This document shows, in pieces, positions 1 to 5,664 of a DNA stretch of 7,604 nucleotides. The notes under the pieces are model-generated. The model did no database searches and was not told the DNA's origin. It saw only the letters and a list, made by a program, of their open reading frames with translations. Where the stretch lies: assembly GCA_021849435.1 (NCBI GenBank), contig JAJZSX010000109.1:1-7604 (forward strand). Direction: 5' to 3'. The stretch is from Actinomycetes bacterium. Its GTDB lineage: Bacteria; Actinomycetota; Acidimicrobiia; Acidimicrobiales; RAAP-2. Every line of letters begins with the position of its first letter. Within the stretch, counting starts at the first letter, position 1. The position numbers were made by a program, and so were the translations under genes.

Positions 1-166
1 AACAACCCTCCACCGACCGCGTCACAGAGGTCGCCTAACATCAATGAAGAGGAACCCGCGTCAGTCGACTTTTACACCGCTGCTGGGACGCCACCATGAC
101 AGCAGCGTGACGAGGATCCTGAGTCGGAACCGAGTGCTCAGACGGAAATTCTTCTGGGATGTCGGA

Positions 167-182
167 CGGTGCGCGAGCACCG
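167..182. repeat. Hairpin with GCGA tetraloop
   Basis: CGGTGC (167-172) and GCACCG (177-182) are perfect complements around the loop GCGA, which fits the GNRA class of stable RNA tetraloops. A smaller AACC-ACTT-GGTT hairpin follows at 186-197. A 6-bp stem of this kind is not rare by chance in GC-rich DNA, so its function is open: leader RNA structure, an upstream terminator without a U-tract, or coincidence. Confidence 0.35.
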
Positions 183-265
183 CTGAACCACTTGGTTAAA
201 TCGGTCAAGGCGAGCCGGTGGATCCAGATAGACCCACGCTGGGAGTTGATCGTCACAGCCACCAG

Positions 266-297
266 CGCACTTGGAGAAAAGCCTGGAATCAAGTGCG
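266..297. repeat. 8-bp inverted repeat upstream of the S53 gene
   Basis: CGCACTTG (266-273) and CAAGTGCG (290-297) are perfect complements separated by 16 bases containing an A-rich stretch. The pair lies about 90-120 bp before the peptidase start, a plausible place for an operator dyad or for an RNA stem in the 5' leader. No known regulator site is recognised. Confidence 0.35.
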
Positions 298-333
298 GCC
301 GTGGCGTACGCTCGTCTGAGTGTTGAAGGAACG

Positions 334-384
334 ATGACAAGGACGGCCGCGGCGAATCACCCCGGCACCGGCAAGGAGACGTGA
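334..384 (+). CDS. Possible 16-residue leader peptide overlapping the S53 start
   Basis: An ATG at 334, preceded by AAGGA (326-330) with a short 3-base gap, opens a frame of 16 codons reading MTRTAAANHPGTGKET. Its TGA stop (382-384) shares one base with the ATG of the peptidase gene (384), giving a TGATG junction. Such overlaps are known from translationally coupled genes. The peptidase also has its own strong ribosome site, which lies inside this frame, so coupling would adjust rather than permit its translation. The peptide resembles no attenuator class I know: it has no run of a single amino acid. A chance open frame of this length is quite possible. Confidence 0.25.
   Translation: MTRTAAANHPGTGKET
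373..378 (+). promoter_or_regulatory. Ribosome binding site of the S53 gene
   Basis: AAGGAG lies 5 bases before the ATG at 384 but only 2 bases before the in-frame GTG at 381. Normal spacing therefore favours ATG 384 as the start. Confidence 0.75.
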
Positions 385-1649
385 TGCGAACGTACAAACT
401 CTTGGGGGTGGCCGCCGCCCTTAGCGCCGCCTCTTTCACCATTCTTCCGTCGGCCGCGTCGTCCGGGAGCGGCACTGGGAGTGCCACCGATCATGTGCCG
501 GTCTGTCTGCCGGCGGCTGCAGTGGGCGTCGCCAACTGTGACGCCATCCAGTTGCTCAACCCCGCTCAGAACTGGCTCGGGACCCACGGTCCAGTGTTGA
601 GCAGTGGCAATGGGCCGGGCAAGAAGCCCGGCGGCGGCGGGGGCAGTGGAACGCTGTCGGGTTACACTCCGGGCGACCTTGAATCTGCCTACGGTCTGAC
701 TTCGCTTTCGCCTCTTGCGGGAAGTGGCGAGACGGTCGCGATCGTCGACGCGTACAACGACCCGAATGCCGCTAGTGATCTCGCGATGTACCGTAACCAA
801 TTTTTTCCCTTGTCACCATGTACGACTTCTAGTGGTTGTTTCACCCAGGTCAATGAGAGCGGCAGTACTACGTCTTTGCCCCAGAATAATGCGTCGTGGT
901 CAGAAGAGATTTCACTGGACCTCGACATGGTCTCGGCGATTTGTCCGAACTGCAAGATCCTGCTCGTCGAGGCCAATTCGGCCAGCATTACTGATCTCGC
1001 GACCGCAGCTCAATATGCAGCGGAACACGCGAACGTTGTCTCCAACAGCTACGGCGCCGCAGAGTTTTCTGGCGAAACCTCCTACGACACCTACTATCAC
1101 TCTAAAGTTCCGATAACGGTGAGCGCGGGGGACAGTGGCTACGGCGTCCAGTACCCCGCAGCGTCGCGGTACGTTACCGCCGTCGGTGGCACGACGCTCA
1201 CCGGTTCCACGTCGTCGGGATGGACTCAGACGGTCTGGTCGGGCACCGGATCGGGTTGCTCCGCCTACGAGCAGGAGCCCACTTGGCAGCCGTCGACTTC
1301 ACTTTGTTCACGGCGAACCGTTGCGGACACGGCGGCAGTCGCGAACCCGAACACCGGCGTCGCGGTCTATGACAGCTACGGTGAACCCGGCTGGATGGTC
1401 TTCGGTGGAACGAGCGTCGCGTCGCCAATCATCGCGTCGATCTACGCCCTCGCTGGTAGTACAACTACGACGGCGCAGAGTCTCTACGGTGGCTCGCTCA
1501 CTCCAGTGACGAGCGGCAGTAACGCGCGCCGTTGCACGAACTACCTGTGTAATGCGGCGGACAGCATTGCGTATCCGTATGCTTCTGGCTCTGGCTGGTA
1601 CAACGGTCCGACTGGAATAGGTACGCCGAATGGGACGAGCGGTTTCTAG
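384..1649 (+). CDS. Secreted S53 (sedolisin/kumamolisin-type) serine-carboxyl peptidase without propeptide domain
   Basis: The 421-residue product is predicted to be an exported endopeptidase of MEROPS family S53, a subtilisin-like fold using a Ser-Glu-Asp triad, usually active at acid pH. A signal peptide (about residues 1-27: MRTYK then a hydrophobic Ala/Leu segment) is followed by a short Cys-bearing spacer and a Gly-rich linker (residues 79-89). The catalytic domain starts near GYTPGDLESAYGL (about 93) and runs to the end. Visible active-site residues: Glu175 and Asp179 in EISLD, the oxyanion-hole Asp250 in SAGDSG, and the nucleophile Ser344 in GGTSVASP. The C-terminal calcium-site region is recognisable as GWYNGPTGIGTPNG, but the usual Asp after GW is replaced. 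Ten cysteines, including CPNC, could form disulfides. Typical S53 enzymes carry a propeptide of roughly 180 residues; here only about 65 residues lie between the signal and the domain. It converges with the antiporter gene. Confidence 0.92.
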   Translation: MRTYKLLGVAAALSAASFTILPSAASSGSGTGSATDHVPVCLPAAAVGVANCDAIQLLNPAQNWLGTHGPVLSSGNGPGKKPGGGGGSGTLSGYTPGDLESAYGLTSLSPLAGSGETVAIVDAYNDPNAASDLAMYRNQFFPLSPCTTSSGCFTQVNESGSTTSLPQNNASWSEEISLDLDMVSAICPNCKILLVEANSASITDLATAAQYAAEHANVVSNSYGAAEFSGETSYDTYYHSKVPITVSAGDSGYGVQYPAASRYVTAVGGTTLTGSTSSGWTQTVWSGTGSGCSAYEQEPTWQPSTSLCSRRTVADTAAVANPNTGVAVYDSYGEPGWMVFGGTSVASPIIASIYALAGSTTTTAQSLYGGSLTPVTSGSNARRCTNYLCNAADSIAYPYASGSGWYNGPTGIGTPNGTSGF

Positions 1650-1684
1650 AACCGGGCGGTCGCGCGCTATTCTCCATGACGATG

Positions 1685-1716
1685 TGGCAGGCGGCGCCGT
1701 TGCGCGGCGACTGCCG
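1685..1716. terminator. Candidate two-part stem-loop between convergent genes
   Basis: Outer arms GGCAG (1686-1690) and CTGCC (1711-1715) enclose an inner hairpin CGCCG-TTGCG-CGGCG (1695-1709), with GCGG opposite a single A as internal loop. It lies in the 94-bp gap between the S53 stop (1649) and the antiporter stop (1744), the right place for a bidirectional terminator. There is no U-tract on either strand, which is common in high-GC actinobacteria but weakens the call. Confidence 0.4.
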
Positions 1717-1743
1717 AGTAGTGCGGACTGTGGTGCGCGCGGT

Positions 1744-2955
1744 TCACTCAGTCGACGTGACCCGCTCGTCGATGGTTGTCGCCTCGATCCCCTCGCTTCG
1801 ATACGGCAGCAGTCGCTTGGTGATCACCGGGAAGATGATGGCAGACAGCGCTGCTGTCACGACGAGTGCGCCGTAGTTGCGTGAGCTGAGCAGGCCGCTG
1901 CTGCGACCGATCTCGGCCGTTGCGATCAACAAGGTGAGCGGCGCCATCAGTGAGGTGCTGCCCGCGAAGGCGAGACGCCACGAGTAGCCGCGTCGGCGTA
2001 GGTAGGGCGCGACGATGAGACGGGGCACGCTGATCGCCACGAGCACCATCGCGATGATGGGAATGAGCGTCACGATGTCGGATCGAAGTGGGGTCTGCAA
2101 CCCGACGGTGAGGAAGAACAGCGGGATGAAGAAGGCGTTCGCGAGGCTCGTGATTCGAGAGGCAATCGCCTTGGCGTTGCCCATCACCGCTCGGAAGATG
2201 ACCCCCGCGAGCAGCGCGCCGAGCACGGTGGGGATGTGGTCGAGCCCGGCGAAGGCCACCACCACGAAGAGCAGGGCGAAGGTTCCCCGTAGGCCGACCT
2301 CGACCGGGTCATCGCGCAGGAACCACCGGTGGAAGTGGCGCGGAACCCGCCGGCGGGCTCGGCTGAAGAGGCTGAGGGCGACGATCGTGAAGACGATCAA
2401 CACGATCGTCCGAGATCCCAGGAGCACGGTCGTCGCCAACGAGTCGTGCTGGCTCGCCACGCTTACCGCGTTCAACACGACGAGGTAGACGATCTCGGCA
2501 CCGGTCCCGACCATCAGAACGTCGTTCGCGAACTGTTCACCCATCCATCCGTGGACGTGCAGGATCGGCACCGTCACCCCGACCGAGGTGGCAGCCCCCG
2601 CGAGCACCCACATCGTGGACGCTCCCGTCAGGTGGCCGATGAGCAGTGAGGATGCGATGAGCGAGACGGCGAAGAGCCCGACGCCGAAGGAGGCGTTCGC
2701 GCGTGAGGTCCGACCGATGGAACGAAAGTCAAACTCCAATCCGACGAGGAACATCAGGATCAAGAAGCCGAGTCCACCGAGGGTGGCCACGACGCCGGTG
2801 CTCGTGGTGAGGTCCTTGGGGACCACGAAGGCGAGGCCGATGCCGATAACCAGCTCCACCACGGCACCGGGGACGCCCACGAGTTCACCGATGAGCGGAC
2901 CGGCGAAGGCGGCGATGGCTAGGACGGCGAGTAGCACGCTGACACTGAAGGTCAT
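1744..2955 (-). CDS. CPA2-type cation/proton antiporter (Na_H_Exchanger domain)
   Basis: The 403-residue membrane protein has about 12-13 hydrophobic segments over its whole length and the typical CPA2 transporter size. It should exchange a monovalent cation (Na+ or K+) for protons across the inner membrane. Family motifs seen: FLVGLEFD (69-76), TSVGVT (123-128, the unwound helix region) and FFIPLFFLTVGLQ (275-287). At the helix where CPA2 exchangers carry the ion-binding Asp-Asp pair (NapA) or Gln-Asp (KefC), this protein reads GTGAEIVYLVVL, with Ala153-Glu154. Arg312 (VPRLIVAPYL) sits about where electrogenic members have a Lys. There is no C-terminal TrkA-N domain; the chain ends in a short polar tail. 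ATG 2955 was chosen because AGAGGAA precedes it at good spacing; the open frame continues to 3081, but that extension is polar and has no transporter character. Substrate is unknown. Confidence 0.88.
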   Translation of the reverse strand: MTFSVSVLLAVLAIAAFAGPLIGELVGVPGAVVELVIGIGLAFVVPKDLTTSTGVVATLGGLGFLILMFLVGLEFDFRSIGRTSRANASFGVGLFAVSLIASSLLIGHLTGASTMWVLAGAATSVGVTVPILHVHGWMGEQFANDVLMVGTGAEIVYLVVLNAVSVASQHDSLATTVLLGSRTIVLIVFTIVALSLFSRARRRVPRHFHRWFLRDDPVEVGLRGTFALLFVVVAFAGLDHIPTVLGALLAGVIFRAVMGNAKAIASRITSLANAFFIPLFFLTVGLQTPLRSDIVTLIPIIAMVLVAISVPRLIVAPYLRRRGYSWRLAFAGSTSLMAPLTLLIATAEIGRSSGLLSSRNYGALVVTAALSAIIFPVITKRLLPYRSEGIEATTIDERVTSTE

Positions 2956-2960
2956 CTCGA

Positions 2961-2967
2961 TTCCTCT
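2961..2967 (-). promoter_or_regulatory. Ribosome binding site deciding the antiporter start
   Basis: On the minus strand AGAGGAA lies 5 bases before ATG 2955. This supports the short form over the upstream in-frame start at 3081, which would add 42 residues with no transmembrane character. Confidence 0.7.
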
Positions 2968-3022
2968 CTTCCAGTAGTCGACCGCCCAACGGCGAACGGG
3001 GAATTCCGATAGTCCGACGCTA

Positions 3023-3034
3023 ATTTTCGAAAAT
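3023..3034. promoter_or_regulatory. Perfect 12-bp palindrome in divergent control region
   Basis: ATTTTCGAAAAT reads the same on both strands and stands out as an AT-rich island in GC-rich DNA. It lies 68-79 bp upstream of the antiporter ATG and over 200 bp from the opposite gene, so it could be a dimeric repressor operator over the antiporter promoter, or part of an AT-rich promoter. The regulator is not identified. Confidence 0.4.
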
Positions 3035-3052
3035 GTTGAGACCTGAAGAATC

Positions 3053-3071
3053 GTCTGTGAAGAGTCTGTGA
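3053..3071 (-). promoter_or_regulatory. PhoP-like direct repeat (OmpR-family binding site)
   Basis: On the minus strand the bases read TCACAGACTCTTCACAGA: two TCACAGA half-sites with a 4-bp gap, an exact 11-bp period. The mycobacterial response regulator PhoP is known to bind TCACAGC-N4-TCACAGC, so each half-site matches 6 of 7 positions with the correct spacing and order. The site is about 97 bp upstream of the antiporter ATG in matching orientation, and about 168 bp upstream of the opposite gene. An OmpR/PhoP-type regulator acting here is inference; no regulator gene is in the window. Confidence 0.5.
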
Positions 3072-3091
3072 GACACGTCATCGCACGGTTA

Positions 3092-3236
3092 CGGGTACTT
3101 CATGACCAGGGAGTACCGGAATCCGAGGGTCGTCGCGGTTTAGTTTACGAGTGCGCACTGCGCATCAGGGGGGCGTTGGATTCATTGACGGTCTGTACGC
3201 GAAGGGCTGGAGTGGACAGTATGGGACGAGGAGGTC
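3092..3236. other. Rest of the divergent intergenic region: small dyads and a weak promoter-like box
   Basis: Seen: inverted repeat GGTACT (3094-3099)/AGTACC (3112-3117) with a 12-base spacer; two adjacent TGCGCA palindromes at 3152-3157 and 3159-3164; and TTGACG at 3185-3190, which looks like a -35 box for the rightward gene. A convincing -10 at 16-18 bp is missing (TGGAGT at best). The region must contain the promoter of the secreted protein at 3240, but I cannot place it firmly. Confidence 0.3.
3229..3234 (+). promoter_or_regulatory. Ribosome binding site of the BsuPI-like gene
   Basis: AGGAGG is 5 bases before ATG 3240 and only 2 bases before the in-frame GTG at 3237, so ATG 3240 is the likely start. 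The arrangement closely copies that of the S53 gene, where GTG-ATG-CGA follows a strong site. Confidence 0.75.
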
Positions 3237-3239
3237 GTG

Positions 3240-4040
3240 ATGCGAAACCTGCGGCGTGTCATCGGTGTCACCGTGCTGGTCGCGGTCTCGTTCGTCGGAT
3301 TACGCGGCGGTGCGGTCCCCTTTGGTGAGGTGTCCGCCGCCTCGCGTGTCGCTGTGGTGCCGTGCACGACCGCGCTCGCGACGCTCACAGCGACGACCGA
3401 CCACGCACGCTATCGATCCGGCACGCCAGTGCGTTTCACCGTCACGTTGCATAACCATGCCACGACGGCCTGTTCCTACGTGATTGGGCCGACGTCGCCG
3501 AGTTATCGCGTGCTCAACGCCGTTGGCACCACGGTCTGGGGGTCGTGCTGGATGGGTGGTGCGCCCAGCCCGTGCGCTGATTTCCTCGTGCAGCGAACCC
3601 TCGCCGCCGGTGCGACGGTGCACCAGCGGTTCAGTTGGGACCAGCGCAGCGGTGCGCCGGACCAGCTGGTCCCCACGGGCCACTACCGGTTCTCGGTGTC
3701 CCTCCAGGGACTTGGCGCGTCGACCTCGTTCGTGCTGGAGCGACCACGCACCCTCGTGCTCGGGATCGCTGACGCCGGTCGACAGTTCACGGTCTCGGTG
3801 GGAGCGCGAGTCACAGTGACGCTGCCAACGGCCGGCGTGCTGCAGTGGGGAACCGTCCACGTAAGTGACCCCTCAGTCCTCTCGATGCTCCCCATCCCGA
3901 CACCGCTCGGCGTGACCATGTTCGAGGCGGCCCACGCGGGTGTCGCCGTGATCACCGCGACGGGTAACCCCACCTGTTCCCCCCAGTGCCTGATGCCGAG
4001 TCGACTGCTCAGCATCACTGTCGTAGTCCGCCCAACCTGA
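3240..4040 (+). CDS. Secreted two-domain beta protein with BsuPI-like N-terminal domain
   Basis: The 266-residue product begins with a signal peptide (MRNLRR then a hydrophobic segment ending near residue 33, EVSAAS). The first domain (about 44-168) resembles the BsuPI intracellular-proteinase-inhibitor fold: a Y-x-x-GTPVRFTVTLHN strand pair, Cys78, a VLNAVGTTVWGS turn, LAAGATVHQRFSWDQR and a closing PTGHYRFSVSL. BsuPI-type domains often occur in exported actinobacterial proteins, not only in inhibitors. The second domain (about 174-264) is a predicted all-beta module with FTVSVGARVTVTLP, VSDPSVLSML, a GVAVITATG strand and a final LSITVVV. This layout recalls chagasin-like (I42) or bacterial Ig-like modules, but chagasin loop motifs are absent. 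Six cysteines (42, 78, 103, 112, 246, 250) suit disulfides outside the cell. There is no anchor or catalytic motif. It may bind or inhibit a protein, but no target is shown. Confidence 0.75.
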   Translation: MRNLRRVIGVTVLVAVSFVGLRGGAVPFGEVSAASRVAVVPCTTALATLTATTDHARYRSGTPVRFTVTLHNHATTACSYVIGPTSPSYRVLNAVGTTVWGSCWMGGAPSPCADFLVQRTLAAGATVHQRFSWDQRSGAPDQLVPTGHYRFSVSLQGLGASTSFVLERPRTLVLGIADAGRQFTVSVGARVTVTLPTAGVLQWGTVHVSDPSVLSMLPIPTPLGVTMFEAAHAGVAVITATGNPTCSPQCLMPSRLLSITVVVRPT

Positions 4041-4041
4041 G

Positions 4042-4064
4042 TTCGGACAGCCCGGGGGGTCGAA
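4042..4064. terminator. Candidate hairpin between convergent stops
   Basis: TTCGGAC (4042-4048) can pair with GTCGAA (4059-4064) with one bulged G around a CCCGGGGG-containing loop. An alternative pairing joins TTCGG (4042-4046) with CCGAA (4069-4073). It fills the 36-bp gap between the secreted-protein stop and the HD-GYP stop. No U-tract is present. Confidence 0.3.
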
Positions 4065-4076
4065 GCCGCCGAAGGG

Positions 4077-5573
4077 TCAGGCGGTCGACTTTGCGTCTTC
4101 GAACTGGAAACCCGCCGCGAAGACTCGGAGACACGCTTTGACGACGTCGGCGTCGTAGAGCATCCCGGCGCCGCGGCCGACCTCGGCGAGGGCCTCGTCG
4201 ATACCGAGTGACGAGCGATAGGGGCGGTGGTGGGACATCGCTTCGACGACGTCAGCGACCGCGACGATCCGGGCCGGCCAGCTGATCGCCTCGCCGCGCA
4301 GGCCGTCGGGGTAGCCCGAGCCGTCGAGGCGCTCGTGATGTTGGTGGGCGACTTCAGGAATGGGACTCGGTAGGCCGCTCTCGGTCATGATGTCGCTGCC
4401 AGTGGTTGGGTGCTTGCGCATGAGTTCGAACTCGAGGGGGTTGAGCTTGCCGGGCCGGGTCAGGATCTCGGCGGGGATTGACATCTTGCCGATGTCGTGA
4501 ACCTCGGCTGCCTGGCCGATCATCTCGGCGACGCGACGGGGTTCGCCGAGTTCGAGGGCGATGGCGACGCTGAGTTCGGCGACGTGGCGTTGATGACCGG
4601 CGGTGTAGGGGTCGCGCAGTTCGCTCATCGACGTGAGCGCCCGCAGCGTGCCTGTCAGCGCCTCATTGAGGCGTTGGACCGAGCGCACGTGGGACAGGTC
4701 GAACTCGACCTCGTAGACCACGGCGTGGAGCCCCTGGATCGTCCAGTCGTCGAACTCGTTCTCGTGGTTGGAGAAGACGTTGAGCACGAGGCGCCGTTCG
4801 TGTGCCGTGAAGGGCAGGGCGATGGCTGAATGCAGCCCTAATGACTCCATCTCGTTCACCCACTCGCGCATGAGTGGCAGGTCCGCTGTATTGGCGACCT
4901 GCGTGATCCCGGTTTGTGCGGCGGTCCCGGTGAGACCCGAACCGGTCTTGGTCGAGGTCGCGAGTTCCGCAATCACGCGCTCGAGTTCATCCACCATGCC
5001 CGAGGCGTAGCGGATCGCCGTCGCCCGGCCGACACCTTCGGTGATGAACACCACGGCGTAGTGTCCTGTGGTGTGCAGCGTCTCACAGAGCGCTTCGAAA
5101 TACTCGGTTTCGGACTCGACGACCGTGACGATGCGGATGACCGCCAGTGCGACCTCCAGGTTCCGGCGGTTCTGGATGAGTTCGGTGACGTCGTAGTAGG
5201 AGGCGAGCACGCCGATCTGAACCCTATCGACCATGGCCGGGTAGGTATTGACAGAGAGCCAGCGGAACGCTCGACCGCGCACGCTGAGTCCAATCGTCGT
5301 GCCAAAGACGCACTGGCCGGTTCGATTGGTCACGCGGGTCGGATCGGCGTCGTTAGCGAGCGAGACGCCGTGCTCGTCCTCGTTGCGCCAAGGCAAGGAC
5401 TCGAGCGACTGACCCACGAACTCGTCGCGGCTCATCGTGAGGAGCGTGGTCGCCGCGTGATTGCAGTCGCGCACGACGAGGTCATTGTCGAAGAGGACCC
5501 AACCCATGGGAGTCGCCTGACCGACCCCACTGGTCTGCAGCGTTGTTTCGAGGTTGTAGATCGAATCGCCCAT
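4077..5573 (-). CDS. PAS-GAF-HD-GYP protein, probable c-di-GMP phosphodiesterase
   Basis: The 498-residue cytoplasmic sensor-effector should hydrolyse cyclic di-GMP under control of two sensory domains. A PAS domain spans about 20-135 (MGWVLFDNDLVVRDCNHAA at its start, closing with ASYYDVTELIQNRRN). A GAF domain covers about 150-292 (YFEALCETLHTTGHYAVVF, then VANTADLP and a LVLNVFS strand). A short linker leads to HD-GYP at about 305-490. Its signature is complete: H327/H330 in AGHQRH, H359-D360 with K363 in HDIGK, H388 in KHP, H410 and H412-H413 before LDGSGYP (G420-Y421-P422), and D441 in VADVVEA. All usual metal ligands are present, so it is likely active. There is no transmembrane segment or receiver domain, so it senses an intracellular signal. 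ATG 5573 has only a weak upstream AGGCGG. The gene diverges from the propeller gene across 91 bp. Confidence 0.92.
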   Translation of the reverse strand: MGDSIYNLETTLQTSGVGQATPMGWVLFDNDLVVRDCNHAATTLLTMSRDEFVGQSLESLPWRNEDEHGVSLANDADPTRVTNRTGQCVFGTTIGLSVRGRAFRWLSVNTYPAMVDRVQIGVLASYYDVTELIQNRRNLEVALAVIRIVTVVESETEYFEALCETLHTTGHYAVVFITEGVGRATAIRYASGMVDELERVIAELATSTKTGSGLTGTAAQTGITQVANTADLPLMREWVNEMESLGLHSAIALPFTAHERRLVLNVFSNHENEFDDWTIQGLHAVVYEVEFDLSHVRSVQRLNEALTGTLRALTSMSELRDPYTAGHQRHVAELSVAIALELGEPRRVAEMIGQAAEVHDIGKMSIPAEILTRPGKLNPLEFELMRKHPTTGSDIMTESGLPSPIPEVAHQHHERLDGSGYPDGLRGEAISWPARIVAVADVVEAMSHHRPYRSSLGIDEALAEVGRGAGMLYDADVVKACLRVFAAGFQFEDAKSTA

Positions 5574-5603
5574 ACGTCACACCGCCTGTCACTCGTGCGC
5601 CGC

Positions 5604-5649
5604 CGTGGCGGGCCGACGTCGAGAAACTTAGCGGAGTCGGCCCGCCGCG
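5604..5649. repeat. Long inverted repeat in the HD-GYP/propeller divergent region
   Basis: GGCGGGCCGAC (5607-5617) and GTCGGCCCGCC (5636-5646) are perfect 11-bp complements around an 18-base loop holding GAGAAACTTAGC. Allowing one G-U pair the stem grows to 14 bp (5604-5649). It occupies half of the 91-bp gap between the two divergent starts, so it overlaps the probable promoters of both genes. It could be a dyad operator shared by both genes, or a strong leader-RNA hairpin for whichever transcript crosses it. The AT-rich loop, the only such stretch in the gap, could contain a -10 element. Confidence 0.65.
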
Positions 5650-5664
5650 TCCCGGACAGTCGTC

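Larger units (their letters stand above)
1..333. other. Leading non-coding stretch with several inverted repeats
   Basis: I find no gene here that I would defend. Seen directly: palindrome AGGATCCT at 113-120; CTGAG/CTCAG arms at 119-123 and 137-141; a hairpin at 167-182 with a GNRA-type loop; AACCACTTGGTT-type dyad at 186-197; and an 8-bp inverted repeat at 266-297. A frame open from base 1 to the stop at 97-99, and another to the stop at 36-38, could be the end of an upstream gene, but neither tail is recognisable. The stretch probably holds the 3' end or terminator of something upstream plus the promoter and leader of the S53 peptidase gene. No clear -35/-10 pair was found. Confidence 0.5.

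Noticed and set aside
1..99. Open frame from the window edge to a stop at 97-99, and another to a stop at 36-38, as the tail of an upstream gene
   Set aside because: Too short to recognise, two frames compete, and nothing favours either.
41..487. Leftward open frame of 148 codons over the non-coding stretch, with a protein-like middle part (SIWIHRLALTDLTKWFSG)
   Set aside because: It overlaps the signal-peptide end of the S53 gene antisense, has no good ribosome site at any start and matches no family I know. A remnant of a small gene cannot be excluded.
2015..2977. Rightward open frames opposite the antiporter
   Set aside because: Low-complexity Arg/Thr/Pro/Ser products antisense to a clear membrane transporter.
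2956..3081. N-terminal extension of the antiporter to a start at 3081
   Set aside because: The extension is polar, covers the PhoP-like repeat and palindrome, and a good ribosome site supports ATG 2955.
3185..3213. TTGACG-N17-TGGAGT as a promoter for the secreted protein gene
   Set aside because: The -10 part matches only three of six consensus bases; kept only as a remark in the region entry.
3068..3328. Rightward frame of 86 codons over the divergent region
   Set aside because: It overlaps the signal-peptide coding part of the secreted protein in another frame and has an Arg/Cys-rich product with no ribosome site.
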